Shown here: positions 33,679 through 41,505 of the stretch, piece by piece
Layout: the number at the start of each line of letters is the position of its first letter
Position numbering within the stretch: position 1 is the stretch's first letter
NCBI RefSeq assembly: GCF_900106035.1
Contig: NZ_FNUC01000004.1
Location: 930,001-994,000 of the forward strand
Source of the DNA: Jiangella alba
GTDB lineage: Bacteria; Actinomycetota; Actinomycetes; Jiangellales; Jiangellaceae
Direction: 5' to 3'
Length of the DNA: 64,000 nt
Position numbers and translations under genes: made by a program
Notes under the pieces: generated by a model
Databases searched by the model: none
Told to the model about the DNA's origin: nothing
The model's input: the letters and a program-made list of their open reading frames with translations, nothing else

Positions 33679-34602
33679 TCAGAGCTCGCGCCGCCAGATC
33701 TGGCCGACCAGATCGTGGCCGAAGCTGTGGTGCCGGTTCTCCTCGGCCAGCTCGAAACCGGACTTCTGGTAGATGCGCCGGGCGGCCACGAGCACGTCGT
33801 TGGTCCACAGCATCATCGACGTATAGCCGGCCGCCCGGGCGAACTCGAGGCACTCGGCGACCAGCCGGGTGCCGATGCCGGCGCCGCGGGCCTCCGGCTC
33901 GACCAGCAGCAGCCGCAACTGGGCGGTGGTGTCGTCCTTGCGCACGCAGAACACGGCGCCGACGGGACGGCCGTCCAGCTCGGCCACCCAGGCGCTCTCG
34001 CGGGCGGGGTCGAGGTGCTCGCCGTAGTCGGCGACGATGCGCGCCACGAGCGCCTCGTAGCTGCGGTCCCAGCCGTACTCGCGTGCGTAGGCGACGGCGT
34101 TGCGCTGCACGACCCAGCCGAGGTCGCCCGGACGCAGCCCGCGGACGACGACGGTGTGCGGCCGCTCGGACTCGCCCAGCAGCCGGCGGACGGAGTCGAG
34201 GTCGGCGACCAGCCGGCGGCGCTCAGGGTCGGGCAGCGCGCCGAGCAGCTGCTCGGCCTGCCGGTCGGACCGGCTCTGGAGGTCGGCGCGCGCCGCGCGA
34301 CCGGCGTCGGTGAGCGCGGCCAGCAGCTTGCGGCCGTCGGCGGCGGACCGGGTGCGCTCGATCAGGCCGGCCGACTCGAACCGGGCCAGCGTGCGGCTGA
34401 GCTGGGCGGCGTCGACGTCGAGCGTCTCGCGCAGCGCGCCGACCTCGGTGACGTCGCGGCGGCCGAGCTCGAAGACGATGCGCGCCTCGGTGAGCGAGAA
34501 CCCCGACCGCAGCAGTTCTTGGTCGAGGAATCCCATGACGCGCGTGTAGAAGCGGTTGAACTGACGGACCGCGGCCACCTGGTCGCGTTGCACCTCGGGC
34601 AT
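33679..34602 (-). CDS. MarR-GNAT fusion regulator/acetyltransferase
   Basis: 307 residues. An N-terminal MarR winged helix ('SLTEARIVFELGRRDVTEVGALRETLDVDAAQLSRTLARFESAGLIERTRSAADGRKLLAALTDAG') is fused to a C-terminal GNAT domain with the acetyl-CoA loop 'LLLVEPEARGAGIGTRLVAECLEFARAAGY'. This two-domain type is widespread in actinobacteria and proteobacteria. The ATG at 34602 lacks a ribosome site and lies 7 nt after TACAGT, suggesting a leaderless mRNA. Two matching palindromes overlap its promoter. Confidence 0.9.
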   Translation of the reverse strand: MPEVQRDQVAAVRQFNRFYTRVMGFLDQELLRSGFSLTEARIVFELGRRDVTEVGALRETLDVDAAQLSRTLARFESAGLIERTRSAADGRKLLAALTDAGRAARADLQSRSDRQAEQLLGALPDPERRRLVADLDSVRRLLGESERPHTVVVRGLRPGDLGWVVQRNAVAYAREYGWDRSYEALVARIVADYGEHLDPARESAWVAELDGRPVGAVFCVRKDDTTAQLRLLLVEPEARGAGIGTRLVAECLEFARAAGYTSMMLWTNDVLVAARRIYQKSGFELAEENRHHSFGHDLVGQIWRREL

Positions 34603-34606
34603 ACCG

Positions 34607-34640
34607 TTGACTGTATCAAGAAAACCCTTGACTCAGTCAA
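34607..34640. promoter_or_regulatory. Twin TTGACT-N3-TCAA-type boxes
   Basis: TTGACTGTATCAA (34607-34619) and TTGACTCAGTCAA (34628-34640) are palindromic copies whose centres are 21 bp apart. The first overlaps the probable -10 of the MarR-GNAT gene and the second the folD stop codon. Probable autoregulatory MarR sites. Confidence 0.65.
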
Positions 34641-35460
34641 CAACATTCTTCAGCAGGAGCGCGGTCGTCACCGGGCCGACGCCGCCGGGGACCGGGGTGA
34701 GCGCGGCCGCCACCTCGGCGACCGCCGGGTCGACGTCGCCGGCGAGACCGCCGTCCGGCGTCGGGTTCGTGCCGACGTCGACGACGACGACGCCGGCCCG
34801 GACGTGCTCGGGCGTGACGAGGTGCGTGCGGCCGACGGCGGCCACCAGCACGTCCGCCGACGACGTCACGGCGGCGAGGTCGCGGGTGCGCGAGTGGCAC
34901 ACCGTCACCGTCGCGTCGCGGTCCAGCAGCAGGTGCGCCAGCGGCTTCCCGACCACCGCCGACCGGCCGACGACGACCGCCCGGGCGCCGGCCAGGCCGA
35001 CGTCGTACTCGTCCAGCAGCGCGACGACGGCGGCCGCGGTGGCCGGTGCGTAGGCGGGCAGCCCGGTGGCCAGCCGGCCGAGCGAGAGCGGGTTGGCGCC
35101 GTCGACGTCCTTGGCCGGGTCGATGGCGCCGGACACGTCCGCGAGCGCGACGCCGGGCGGCAGCGGCGTCTGCAGCATGACGCCGTCGACGGCCGGGTCC
35201 GCACTGAGGGCGGCGAGCCGGGCCGAGAGGCCGGCCGCGGTCGCCGCGGTGCCGAGGTCGTCGACGTCGCAGTCGAGGCCGACCTTGCCGGCCGCCGACG
35301 CGATGGAGCGGACGTACCAGGCGCTGGCCTCGTCGTCCGTCGCCGTGACGATGACCAGCCGGGCCGGTCGGCCGGCGTCGCGCCGGGCGGTAGCCCGTTC
35401 GGCGACCTCCGCGCGGATGCGGGCCGCGAGGTCGCCGCCGGCCAGCCGGCGCGCTGTCAC
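34633..35460 (-). CDS. folD: FolD-like methylenetetrahydrofolate dehydrogenase (catalytic Lys replaced)
   Basis: 275 residues with the FolD hallmarks: 'MLQTPLPPGV', 'KDVDGANPLSLGRL', 'AVVVGRSAVVGKPLAHLLL', 'CHSRTRDL', 'DVGTNPTPDGGLAGDVD' and 'TPVPGGVGPVTTALLLKN'. The YxxxK catalytic motif reads 'ASAWYVRSIASAA', with Ile where bifunctional FolD enzymes carry the Lys needed for cyclohydrolysis (E. coli Lys54). The dehydrogenase fold and NAD(P) site look intact. It overlaps the upstream cyclodeaminase-like gene by GTGA. Inference: it oxidises methylene-THF and leaves cyclohydrolysis to the partner; the genome should hold another FolD. Confidence 0.87.
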   Translation of the reverse strand: MTARRLAGGDLAARIRAEVAERATARRDAGRPARLVIVTATDDEASAWYVRSIASAAGKVGLDCDVDDLGTAATAAGLSARLAALSADPAVDGVMLQTPLPPGVALADVSGAIDPAKDVDGANPLSLGRLATGLPAYAPATAAAVVALLDEYDVGLAGARAVVVGRSAVVGKPLAHLLLDRDATVTVCHSRTRDLAAVTSSADVLVAAVGRTHLVTPEHVRAGVVVVDVGTNPTPDGGLAGDVDPAVAEVAAALTPVPGGVGPVTTALLLKNVVD

Positions 35461-36077
35461 GCCCCGACCTGCCGGCGCACGGCGGCGGTGACCTGGTCGG
35501 CCCGGGCCGCGAGGTCGTCGACCTCGCCGGCGGTGGCCGTCAGGCGGTCGCGGACCGCCTGGTCGGCGACGCCCGCGAGGTTGATCTCGACGTTCAGCCG
35601 GGCCGTCGTGGCGGCGGCCCGGGCGGCCTCGGCGGCGGCCGCGACGTCGGTGACGACGTTCGGGTTGCCGACCGGCAGCAGCTCTTCGGCCATCGCGACC
35701 AGGTGCGTCGCCGCGATGATGACGGCGGCCGGCGGCTCCGCGGCCGCGGCCAGCGCCGTCGCGATGGCCTCGGACCGGGCCGTCTTCTGCTCGTCGGTCT
35801 CCTGCGGCAGCTGGTACGTCTCGGTGACCGCGAAGAACGCCTCGGCGTCGTCCTCGGCCAGCTCCAGTGCGTCGGTGCGCAGCGCGTCGGCCTTCACCAG
35901 TACCCGCTCGACGACGTCGGCGTGCTGCTCGTACTTCGGGCCGGTGCTGTAGCGGGCCACCATGGCGAGCAGCGCCGCCGACTGGGCCGCGTGCAGGGCC
36001 GCGACGGCGCCGCCGCCGGGGGCCGGCACCCGGGCGGCCAGGCTGTCCAGGAAGGCGCCGATGGTCTCGTCGCGCAC
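35457..36077 (-). CDS. fchA: FchA / formiminotransferase-cyclodeaminase-type protein
   Basis: 206 residues, the normal length of a free-standing FTCD_C domain. It has the opening 'GAFLDSLAARVPAPGGGAVAALHAAQSAALLAMVARYS', the 'EDDAEAFFAVTETYQLP' segment and 'LLPVGNPNVVTDVAAAAEAARAA', all conserved in formimino-THF cyclodeaminases and methenyl-THF cyclohydrolases. The GTG at 36077 follows GAGGAGATCCC. It is first of a two-gene operon with the folD-like gene, implying methylene-/methenyl-/formyl-THF interconversion. Cyclodeaminase versus cyclohydrolase activity cannot be settled from sequence. Confidence 0.82.
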   Translation of the reverse strand: MRDETIGAFLDSLAARVPAPGGGAVAALHAAQSAALLAMVARYSTGPKYEQHADVVERVLVKADALRTDALELAEDDAEAFFAVTETYQLPQETDEQKTARSEAIATALAAAAEPPAAVIIAATHLVAMAEELLPVGNPNVVTDVAAAAEAARAAATTARLNVEINLAGVADQAVRDRLTATAGEVDDLAARADQVTAAVRRQVGA

Positions 36078-36265
36078 GGGATCTCCTCGAGTCGGCTGAC
36101 GGTCGCCGGACCCAGTCTCCCGCGTCGCGACCGGCCGCCGCACGACGGGGCCGTCTCACGATGTTCATTACGTGAGACGCGTATCCCGGATTCGCCCGGT
36201 TCCGGCCGATCATGAAAGCAGTGGCGCGACCCCGGGCGCCGCGACAACCGAACAAGGCGGCACCG

Positions 36266-37306
36266 ATGACGAGAGCCATCGACCAGTTGCTGACTCACGC
36301 CGTGACCACCTCCGTCCTGCCCGGCGCGGTCTGGGCCGTGGGCGATGCCGACGGCATCCGCTCGCAGGGCGCCCACGGGCTGCTCGACCCGGCGGCGCCG
36401 GACGGCCCGATGCGGCTCGACACCCTGTTCGACCTCGCCAGCCTCACCAAGATCGTCGCCGTGTGGTCGTGCGTCGGCACGCTCTGGGAGGACGGCACGC
36501 TCAACCTCGACCGCCCGCTCGCCGACTACCTCCCCGGCCTCGCCGGGTACGACCTCGGTGGCGTCAGCGCCCAGCACCTGCTCACCCACACCGCCGGCGT
36601 CCCGTCCAGAGCCAACCTCGAGGCGCTCTACGGCACCGACCGCGACGCCGTCGAGCGCGGCATCCTGCGCGAACCGCTGGTCCACCGCCCCGGCGAGGTG
36701 GTCGAGTACACCGACCGCGCCGCGCTGATCCTCGGCATCCTCGCCGAGCGGCTCACCGGGCTGCGGCTGGACGAGCTGAGCCGGGCCTGCGCCTGGGACG
36801 CGTTGCACATGGACGCGACCCGGTTCGGGCCGGTCGCCGCCGCCGACGTCCAGCGGTGCGCGCCGACCGAGTTCGACGCCGACACCGGGCGGCATCTGCT
36901 GGGCACACCGCACGACTTCTCAGCCCGGCTGCTCGGCGTCTGCGGCAGCGCCGGCGTCTTCTCCGTCGCCGCCGACCTCGGGGCGTTCCTGCGCTACCTG
37001 CTGGCGCCCGACCAGGCGCCGCGCCGGCCCGGCTTCGGGCCGGCGTGGATCAAGGAGTCGCTGAAGGTGCAGACCGGCCAGCTGGCACCGGCCCGCGGCC
37101 TGTTCTGGCACCCCGCGCCGACGCCACCGGGCGTGGGCGGGCGCGACGTGTGGGCGCACTTCGGCTTCACCGGCACCGCCATGTGGGTCTCCGTCCGCCG
37201 CCGTCGCTGGGCGGTGCTGCTGACGAACAAGCTCTTCTACACGCGCGACAGCGGGCCGATCCTCGGCCTGCGCAAGGCGTTCTGCCGGTACGCGTTCGAC
37301 CTCTGA
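36266..37306 (+). CDS. Serine hydrolase of the beta-lactamase class C / EstB type
   Basis: 346 residues. The S-x-x-K nucleophile motif is Ser59-Leu-Thr-Lys62 in 'FDLASLTKIVAVWS'. The second motif is 'VEYTDRAAL' (YTD where beta-lactamases have YxN), and the third 'HFGFTGTAMW' (GFTGT replacing KTG). This combination suits esterase/peptidase-like members more than true beta-lactamases. No signal peptide is seen, so it is cytoplasmic or exported by another route. The ATG at 36266 (MTRAIDQ) follows AAGGCGG; an upstream ATG at 36212 would add 18 basic residues. Monocistronic. Confidence 0.85.
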   Translation: MTRAIDQLLTHAVTTSVLPGAVWAVGDADGIRSQGAHGLLDPAAPDGPMRLDTLFDLASLTKIVAVWSCVGTLWEDGTLNLDRPLADYLPGLAGYDLGGVSAQHLLTHTAGVPSRANLEALYGTDRDAVERGILREPLVHRPGEVVEYTDRAALILGILAERLTGLRLDELSRACAWDALHMDATRFGPVAAADVQRCAPTEFDADTGRHLLGTPHDFSARLLGVCGSAGVFSVAADLGAFLRYLLAPDQAPRRPGFGPAWIKESLKVQTGQLAPARGLFWHPAPTPPGVGGRDVWAHFGFTGTAMWVSVRRRRWAVLLTNKLFYTRDSGPILGLRKAFCRYAFDL

Positions 37307-37579
37307 CGCCGCGGGAACCGAGTGGGCGCGCGCGCCGTCTCAGGGCCGGACGAGGTGCGCGAGGGCTCGGCCGTACGGATGGGCGGGTCGCGCCGGACGT
37401 GCGGTTCGCCCGAGTTCGAGGCGACAGCCGCCGCGGGGTCGGTTACGCTCCCGGCGGCTGCGCCAGCATGTGGCGTAGACCTCATGACACGGATGAGAGC
37501 TCGCTCACGTCGTAACTCCTGCATACCAATGTGACGAATGTGGCGGCCGTTAACTCATAGCTGAGATATCGTTCGGCTC

Positions 37580-39109
37580 GTGGCAGACGACTACCGCGGC
37601 CAGATCGGCCGCTTGATCCGTGATTCGCGGCAGCACCGCGGCTGGACCCAGAGCCAGCTCGCCGACGCGCTCGGCACCAGCCAGAGTGCGATCCACCGGA
37701 TCGAGCACGGGCAGCAGAACCTGAGCCTGGAGATGATCGCCCGTATCGGTGAGTCGCTGGACAAGCAGATCGTCTCGCTGGCGCCGCAGAGCCCGGTGCA
37801 CCTGCGGGTCAGCGGCGGCCAGCAGCTGAGCGGCAGCATCGAGGTGCGGTCCAGCAAGAACGCCAGCGTCGCGCTGCTGTGCGCCAGCCTGCTGAACAAG
37901 GGGAAGACCACCCTGCGCGGCATCGCGCGCATCGAGGAGGTCAACCGCATCATCGAGGTGCTCGAGAGCATCGGTATCGGCACCCGCTGGCTGGGCGAGG
38001 GCCGCGACCTCGAGATCACGCCGCCGGAGCGGCTGGACCTCGACAGCATGGACGTCGAGGCGGCCCGGCGCACCCGCAGCGTCATCATGTTCCTCGGCCC
38101 ACTGCTGCACCGCGAGGTCCGCTTCAAGCTGCCCTACGCCGGCGGCTGCAACCTCGGCACGCGCACCGTCGACCCGCACATGTCGGCACTGCGCCCGTTC
38201 GGCCTCGAGCTGAAGGCGACCGGCGGCTACTACCACGCCGAGGTGGACCGCTCGGTGTCGCCGGGCCGGCCGATCGTGCTGATCGAGCGCGGCGACACGG
38301 TCACCGAGAACGCACTGATGGCGGCCGCCCGCAACGACGGCGTCACCGTCATCCGCAACGCCAGCTCGAACTACATGGTCCAGGACCTGTGCTTCTTCCT
38401 GACGCGGCTGGGCGTGCGCATCGAGGGCATCGGCACCACGACGCTGACGGTGCACGGCATCCCCGACATCGACGTCGACGTCGACTACGCGCCGTCCGAG
38501 GACCCGATCGAGGCGATGAGCCTGCTGGCCGCCGCGATCGTGACGGGGTCGGAGATCACGGTCCGCCGGGCGCCGATCGAGTTCCTCGAGATCGAGCTGG
38601 CGCTGCTGGAGGAGATGGGCCTCGACTACGACCGCAGCGGCGAGTACGTCGCGGCGAACGGCGAGACCCGGCTGGTCGACCTGACGGTGCGCCCGTCGCA
38701 GCTGCGCGCGCCGCACGACAAGATCCACCCGATGCCGTTCCCCGGCCTGAACATCGACAACCTGCCGTTCTTCGCGCTGATCGCGGCCACGGCGAACGGC
38801 CAGACGATGATCCACGACTGGGTGTACGAGAACCGCGCGATCTACCTGACCGAGCTGACGAAGCTCGGCGGCAACGTCACGCTGCTCGACCCGCACCGCG
38901 TGCTGGTGGAGGGCCCGACCCGGTGGTCGGGGACGGAGATCATCTGCCCGCCGGCGCTGCGCCCGGCCGTCGTCGTGCTGCTGGCGATGATGGCCGCGAA
39001 GGGCACGTCGGTGCTGCGCAACGTGTACGTCATCAACCGCGGCTACGAGGACCTCGCCGCCCGGCTGTCCGTGCTCGGCGCCCGCATCGAGGCGTTCCGC
39101 GACATCTAG
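37580..39109 (+). CDS. XRE domain fused to a MurA-like enolpyruvyl transferase
   Basis: 509 residues. Residues 8-66 form a XRE helix-turn-helix ('LIRDSRQHRGWTQSQLADALGTSQSAIHRIEHGQQNLSLEM'). Residues about 75-505 form the EPSP/MurA two-lobed fold with Lys93 in 'RSSKNASVA' and a Cys190 in 'GGCNLGTRTVDPH', equivalent to the PEP-binding Cys of MurA. 'WVYENRAIYLTEL' corresponds to the MurA 'FENRF' region. The catalytic residues are kept, so it may still transfer enolpyruvate to UDP-GlcNAc, with the HTH giving regulation. The GTG at 37580 lies 7 nt after TATCGT without a ribosome site (leaderless). Other murA copies are outside the window. Confidence 0.87.
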   Translation: MADDYRGQIGRLIRDSRQHRGWTQSQLADALGTSQSAIHRIEHGQQNLSLEMIARIGESLDKQIVSLAPQSPVHLRVSGGQQLSGSIEVRSSKNASVALLCASLLNKGKTTLRGIARIEEVNRIIEVLESIGIGTRWLGEGRDLEITPPERLDLDSMDVEAARRTRSVIMFLGPLLHREVRFKLPYAGGCNLGTRTVDPHMSALRPFGLELKATGGYYHAEVDRSVSPGRPIVLIERGDTVTENALMAAARNDGVTVIRNASSNYMVQDLCFFLTRLGVRIEGIGTTTLTVHGIPDIDVDVDYAPSEDPIEAMSLLAAAIVTGSEITVRRAPIEFLEIELALLEEMGLDYDRSGEYVAANGETRLVDLTVRPSQLRAPHDKIHPMPFPGLNIDNLPFFALIAATANGQTMIHDWVYENRAIYLTELTKLGGNVTLLDPHRVLVEGPTRWSGTEIICPPALRPAVVVLLAMMAAKGTSVLRNVYVINRGYEDLAARLSVLGARIEAFRDI

Positions 39110-39154
39110 CGTCGTTCCGGTCGCACGACGCCGGACGGCCATGTCCGATTCCCG

Positions 39155-39186
39155 CTAGTCTCTCGCCCTCCGGCGGGCGAGACTAG
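39155..39186. promoter_or_regulatory. Bulged hairpin covering the ada-alkA translation start region
   Basis: CTAGTC and TCGCCC (39155-39168, with a 2-nt bulge) pair with GGGCGAGACTAG (39175-39186), ending 4 nt before the ATG and next to the AGAGG ribosome site. It could limit translation or serve as an operator. Confidence 0.45.
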
Positions 39187-39190
39187 AGGC

Positions 39191-40630
39191 ATGTTGGACG
39201 AAGAGGCGTGCTACCGCGCAGTTCAGGGCCGCGATGCCCGGTTCGACGGCGTCTTCTACATCGGCGTCACGTCCACCGGCATCTACTGCCGTCCCAGCTG
39301 CCCGGCCATGACGCCGAAGCGCCAGAACGTGCGCTTCTACCGCACCGCCGCCGAGGCGCAGACGGGCGGCTTCCGGGCCTGCCGCCGCTGCCGTCCGGAC
39401 GCGACGCCGGGCTCGGCGGAGTGGAACATCCGCGCCGACGTCGTCGGCCGGGCGATGCGGCTGATCGCCGACGGCGTCGTCGACCGCGACGGCGTCGCCG
39501 GGCTGGCCGGGCGGCTCGGCTACAGCGAGCGCCAGGTGCACCGGACGCTGGTCGAGGAGGTCGGCGCCGGCCCGCTGCGGCTGGCCCGGTCGCAGCGCGC
39601 GCACACCGCGCGGACGCTGCTGGAGACGACGGAGCTGCCGGTCACCGAGATCGCGTTCGCGGCCGGGTTCGCCAGCATCCGCCAGTTCAACGACACGATC
39701 CGCGAGGTCTACGCGCTGACGCCCAGCGAGCTGCGCGGCAAGGCGCGGCGGCGCGGCCCGACGGCCACGGCGGGGACGGTCGAGCTGCGGCTGGCGTACC
39801 GGCAGCCCGCGGACTTCCGCGGCGCACTCGACTTCCTGGCGCTGCGTGCGGTGCCGGGCATCGAGGAGGTCGACGGCGACACCTACCGGCGCAGCCTCAC
39901 GCTGCCGCACGGCACCGGCGTCGCGGAACTCACGCCGCGCGACGGCTGGGTGCAGGCGACGCTGCGGCTGGCCGACCCACGCGACCTGACGGCGGCGGTG
40001 GCCCGCTGCCGGCGGGTGTTCGACCTCGACGCCGACCCGCAGGCCGTCGACGACCTGCTCGGCGCCGACCCCGCGCTCGGCCCGCTGGTGGCCGCGCGGC
40101 CGGGGACCCGGGTCCCGGGCACGGTCGACGGCGACGAACTGGCGGTGCGCGGCGTGCTCGGCCAGCAGGTGTCCGTGGCCGCCGCGCGCACCGTCGCCGG
40201 CCGGCTGGTCGCCGAGCACGGCAAGCCGCTGGACGCGCCGGTCGGCACCGTCACCCACGCGTTCCCGGCGGCGGCCGTGCTGGCCTCCGTCGACCCCGCG
40301 ACGTTCCCCATGCCGGGCAGCCGCCAGCGCACGCTGCACGAGCTGACCAGCCGGCTGGCCGACGGCACGCTCTGCCTCGACCCCGGCGTCGACCGCGACG
40401 AGACGGAGCGGCTGCTGCTCGACGTGCCCGGCATCGGGCCCTGGACGGCGAAGTACGTGCGCATGCGAGCGCTCGCCGACCCCGACGTGTTCCTTCCGAC
40501 CGACCTCGGCGTCAAGCACGCCATGGCCGGGCTCGGGCTGCCGTCCGAGCCGCGGGCGGTGGCCGAGCTGGCCGAGAACTGGCGGCCGTGGCGCTCGTAC
40601 GCGCTCCTGCACGCCTGGTCCTCTCTCTGA
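39191..40630 (+). CDS. Ada-AlkA fusion: methyl-phosphotriester sensor and 3-methyladenine glycosylase
   Basis: 479 residues in three parts. The Ada zinc domain has Cys33, Cys37, Cys64 and Cys67 ('YCRPSCPAM', 'FRACRRCRPD'). An AraC-type HTH follows ('LAGRLGYSERQVHRTLVEE', 'FASIRQFNDTIREVY'). The AlkA glycosylase has the HhH-GPD motif 'DVPGIGPWTAKYVRMRALADPDVFLPTDLG', including the catalytic Asp. The protein both senses alkylated phosphates to activate transcription and removes alkylated bases. Such Ada-AlkA fusions are known in mycobacteria and relatives. It is followed 10 nt later by ogt, forming an adaptive-response operon. Confidence 0.92.
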   Translation: MLDEEACYRAVQGRDARFDGVFYIGVTSTGIYCRPSCPAMTPKRQNVRFYRTAAEAQTGGFRACRRCRPDATPGSAEWNIRADVVGRAMRLIADGVVDRDGVAGLAGRLGYSERQVHRTLVEEVGAGPLRLARSQRAHTARTLLETTELPVTEIAFAAGFASIRQFNDTIREVYALTPSELRGKARRRGPTATAGTVELRLAYRQPADFRGALDFLALRAVPGIEEVDGDTYRRSLTLPHGTGVAELTPRDGWVQATLRLADPRDLTAAVARCRRVFDLDADPQAVDDLLGADPALGPLVAARPGTRVPGTVDGDELAVRGVLGQQVSVAAARTVAGRLVAEHGKPLDAPVGTVTHAFPAAAVLASVDPATFPMPGSRQRTLHELTSRLADGTLCLDPGVDRDETERLLLDVPGIGPWTAKYVRMRALADPDVFLPTDLGVKHAMAGLGLPSEPRAVAELAENWRPWRSYALLHAWSSL

Positions 40631-40640
40631 AAGGCAGATC

Positions 40641-41102
40641 ATGTACTGGACCACCATCGACAGTCCCCTCGGCACGCTCTGGATCACCGGCGACGGCGCC
40701 GCGCTGACCGGCCTCTACATGGAGCGCCCGGCCACGCTCGACCAGCCCGGCTGGATCGAGGACGACGCACCGTTCACCGCGGCGCGCGAGCAGCTGGACG
40801 CGTACTTCGCCGGCCGGCGGGAGGAGTTCGATCTGCCGCTGAGCCCCGTCGGCACGCCGTTCCAGCAGCAGGTGTGGGCGGCGCTGCGGGCCATCCCGTA
40901 CGGCGAGACCCGCAGCTACCGCGAGATCGCCGAGCAGCTGGGCCGCCCGACGGCGTCGCGGGCGGTGGGCGCCGCGAACGGCCGCAACCCGATCTCCGTC
41001 ATCGTCCCGTGCCACCGTGTGGTCGGCTCGTCCGGCGTGCTGACCGGGTACGCGTGGGGCCTGGAGCGCAAGCGGGCACTGCTCGACCTCGAAGCCTCGT
41101 AG
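40641..41102 (+). CDS. ogt: Methylated-DNA-protein cysteine methyltransferase
   Basis: 153 residues with the acceptor motif 'VIVPCHRVVGSSG' (Cys124) and the Ada-type winged helix 'PFQQQVWAALRAIPYGETRSYREIAEQLGRPTASRAVG'. It removes methyl groups from O6-methylguanine by a suicide transfer to the Cys. It lies 10 nt downstream of the Ada-AlkA gene behind AAAGGCAG, so co-regulated by the adaptive response. Normal length for Ogt. Confidence 0.95.
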   Translation: MYWTTIDSPLGTLWITGDGAALTGLYMERPATLDQPGWIEDDAPFTAAREQLDAYFAGRREEFDLPLSPVGTPFQQQVWAALRAIPYGETRSYREIAEQLGRPTASRAVGAANGRNPISVIVPCHRVVGSSGVLTGYAWGLERKRALLDLEAS

Positions 41103-41426
41103 TCACCAGCTCCAGCCGTCGTGCCGGAGCGCGCTCTCGATCATCACTCTGCGGATGGCCGGGGGCGCGTCCGGCACCGGCAGCCCGGCCAGCCGTGCGG
41201 CATCGAGCAACAGGTCGTCGTACGCGCGGCTGGCCGCGGCCAGGTGGTGGGCACGGGCCCAGCGGCCCTGGTCGCGTTCGAGCCGGCGGATCTCGCCGGC
41301 GACGCGGGTGAGCCGCAGCTGCACCGTGAGCGTCTCGAACGGATCGGCGGTGACGGCGGGCGCGGCCCGGCCGCCGGGCCAGCGGCGGCGCAGTGCCCGG
41401 GTGACGTCGTGGAAAGGCGATTCCAT
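41103..41426 (-). CDS. Small conserved actinobacterial hypothetical protein
   Basis: 107 residues starting MESPFHDVTRALRRRW. The rest is mostly helical and basic/acidic mixed ('LTVQLRLTRVAGEIRRLERDQGRWARAHHLAAASRAYDDLLLDAARLAGLPVPD'). The coiled-coil-like helix pair and its C-terminal W-S-W recall a family often seen beside DNA repair or nei2 genes in actinobacteria, but no function is recognised. The ATG at 41426 has GAGGAG upstream. Convergent with ogt (1-nt gap). Confidence 0.65.
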   Translation of the reverse strand: MESPFHDVTRALRRRWPGGRAAPAVTADPFETLTVQLRLTRVAGEIRRLERDQGRWARAHHLAAASRAYDDLLLDAARLAGLPVPDAPPAIRRVMIESALRHDGWSW

Positions 41427-41505
41427 CGTGGGCTCCTCACCTGCATCGTAGCCACCTGTCAGCGGGCTGACGAGGCATTTTCGGCGCCGTGTGCGAAGGT
41501 GGGGC

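Noticed and set aside
36266..37306. True class C beta-lactamase (resistance gene)
   Set aside because: The second and third active-site motifs are YTD and GFTGT rather than YxN and KTG, and no signal peptide is seen, so an esterase/peptidase-like role is more likely.
37322..37534. 70-residue plus-strand open frame between the serine hydrolase and XRE-MurA genes
   Set aside because: No ribosome site, atypical composition and no recognisable feature; the region is better read as a promoter region.
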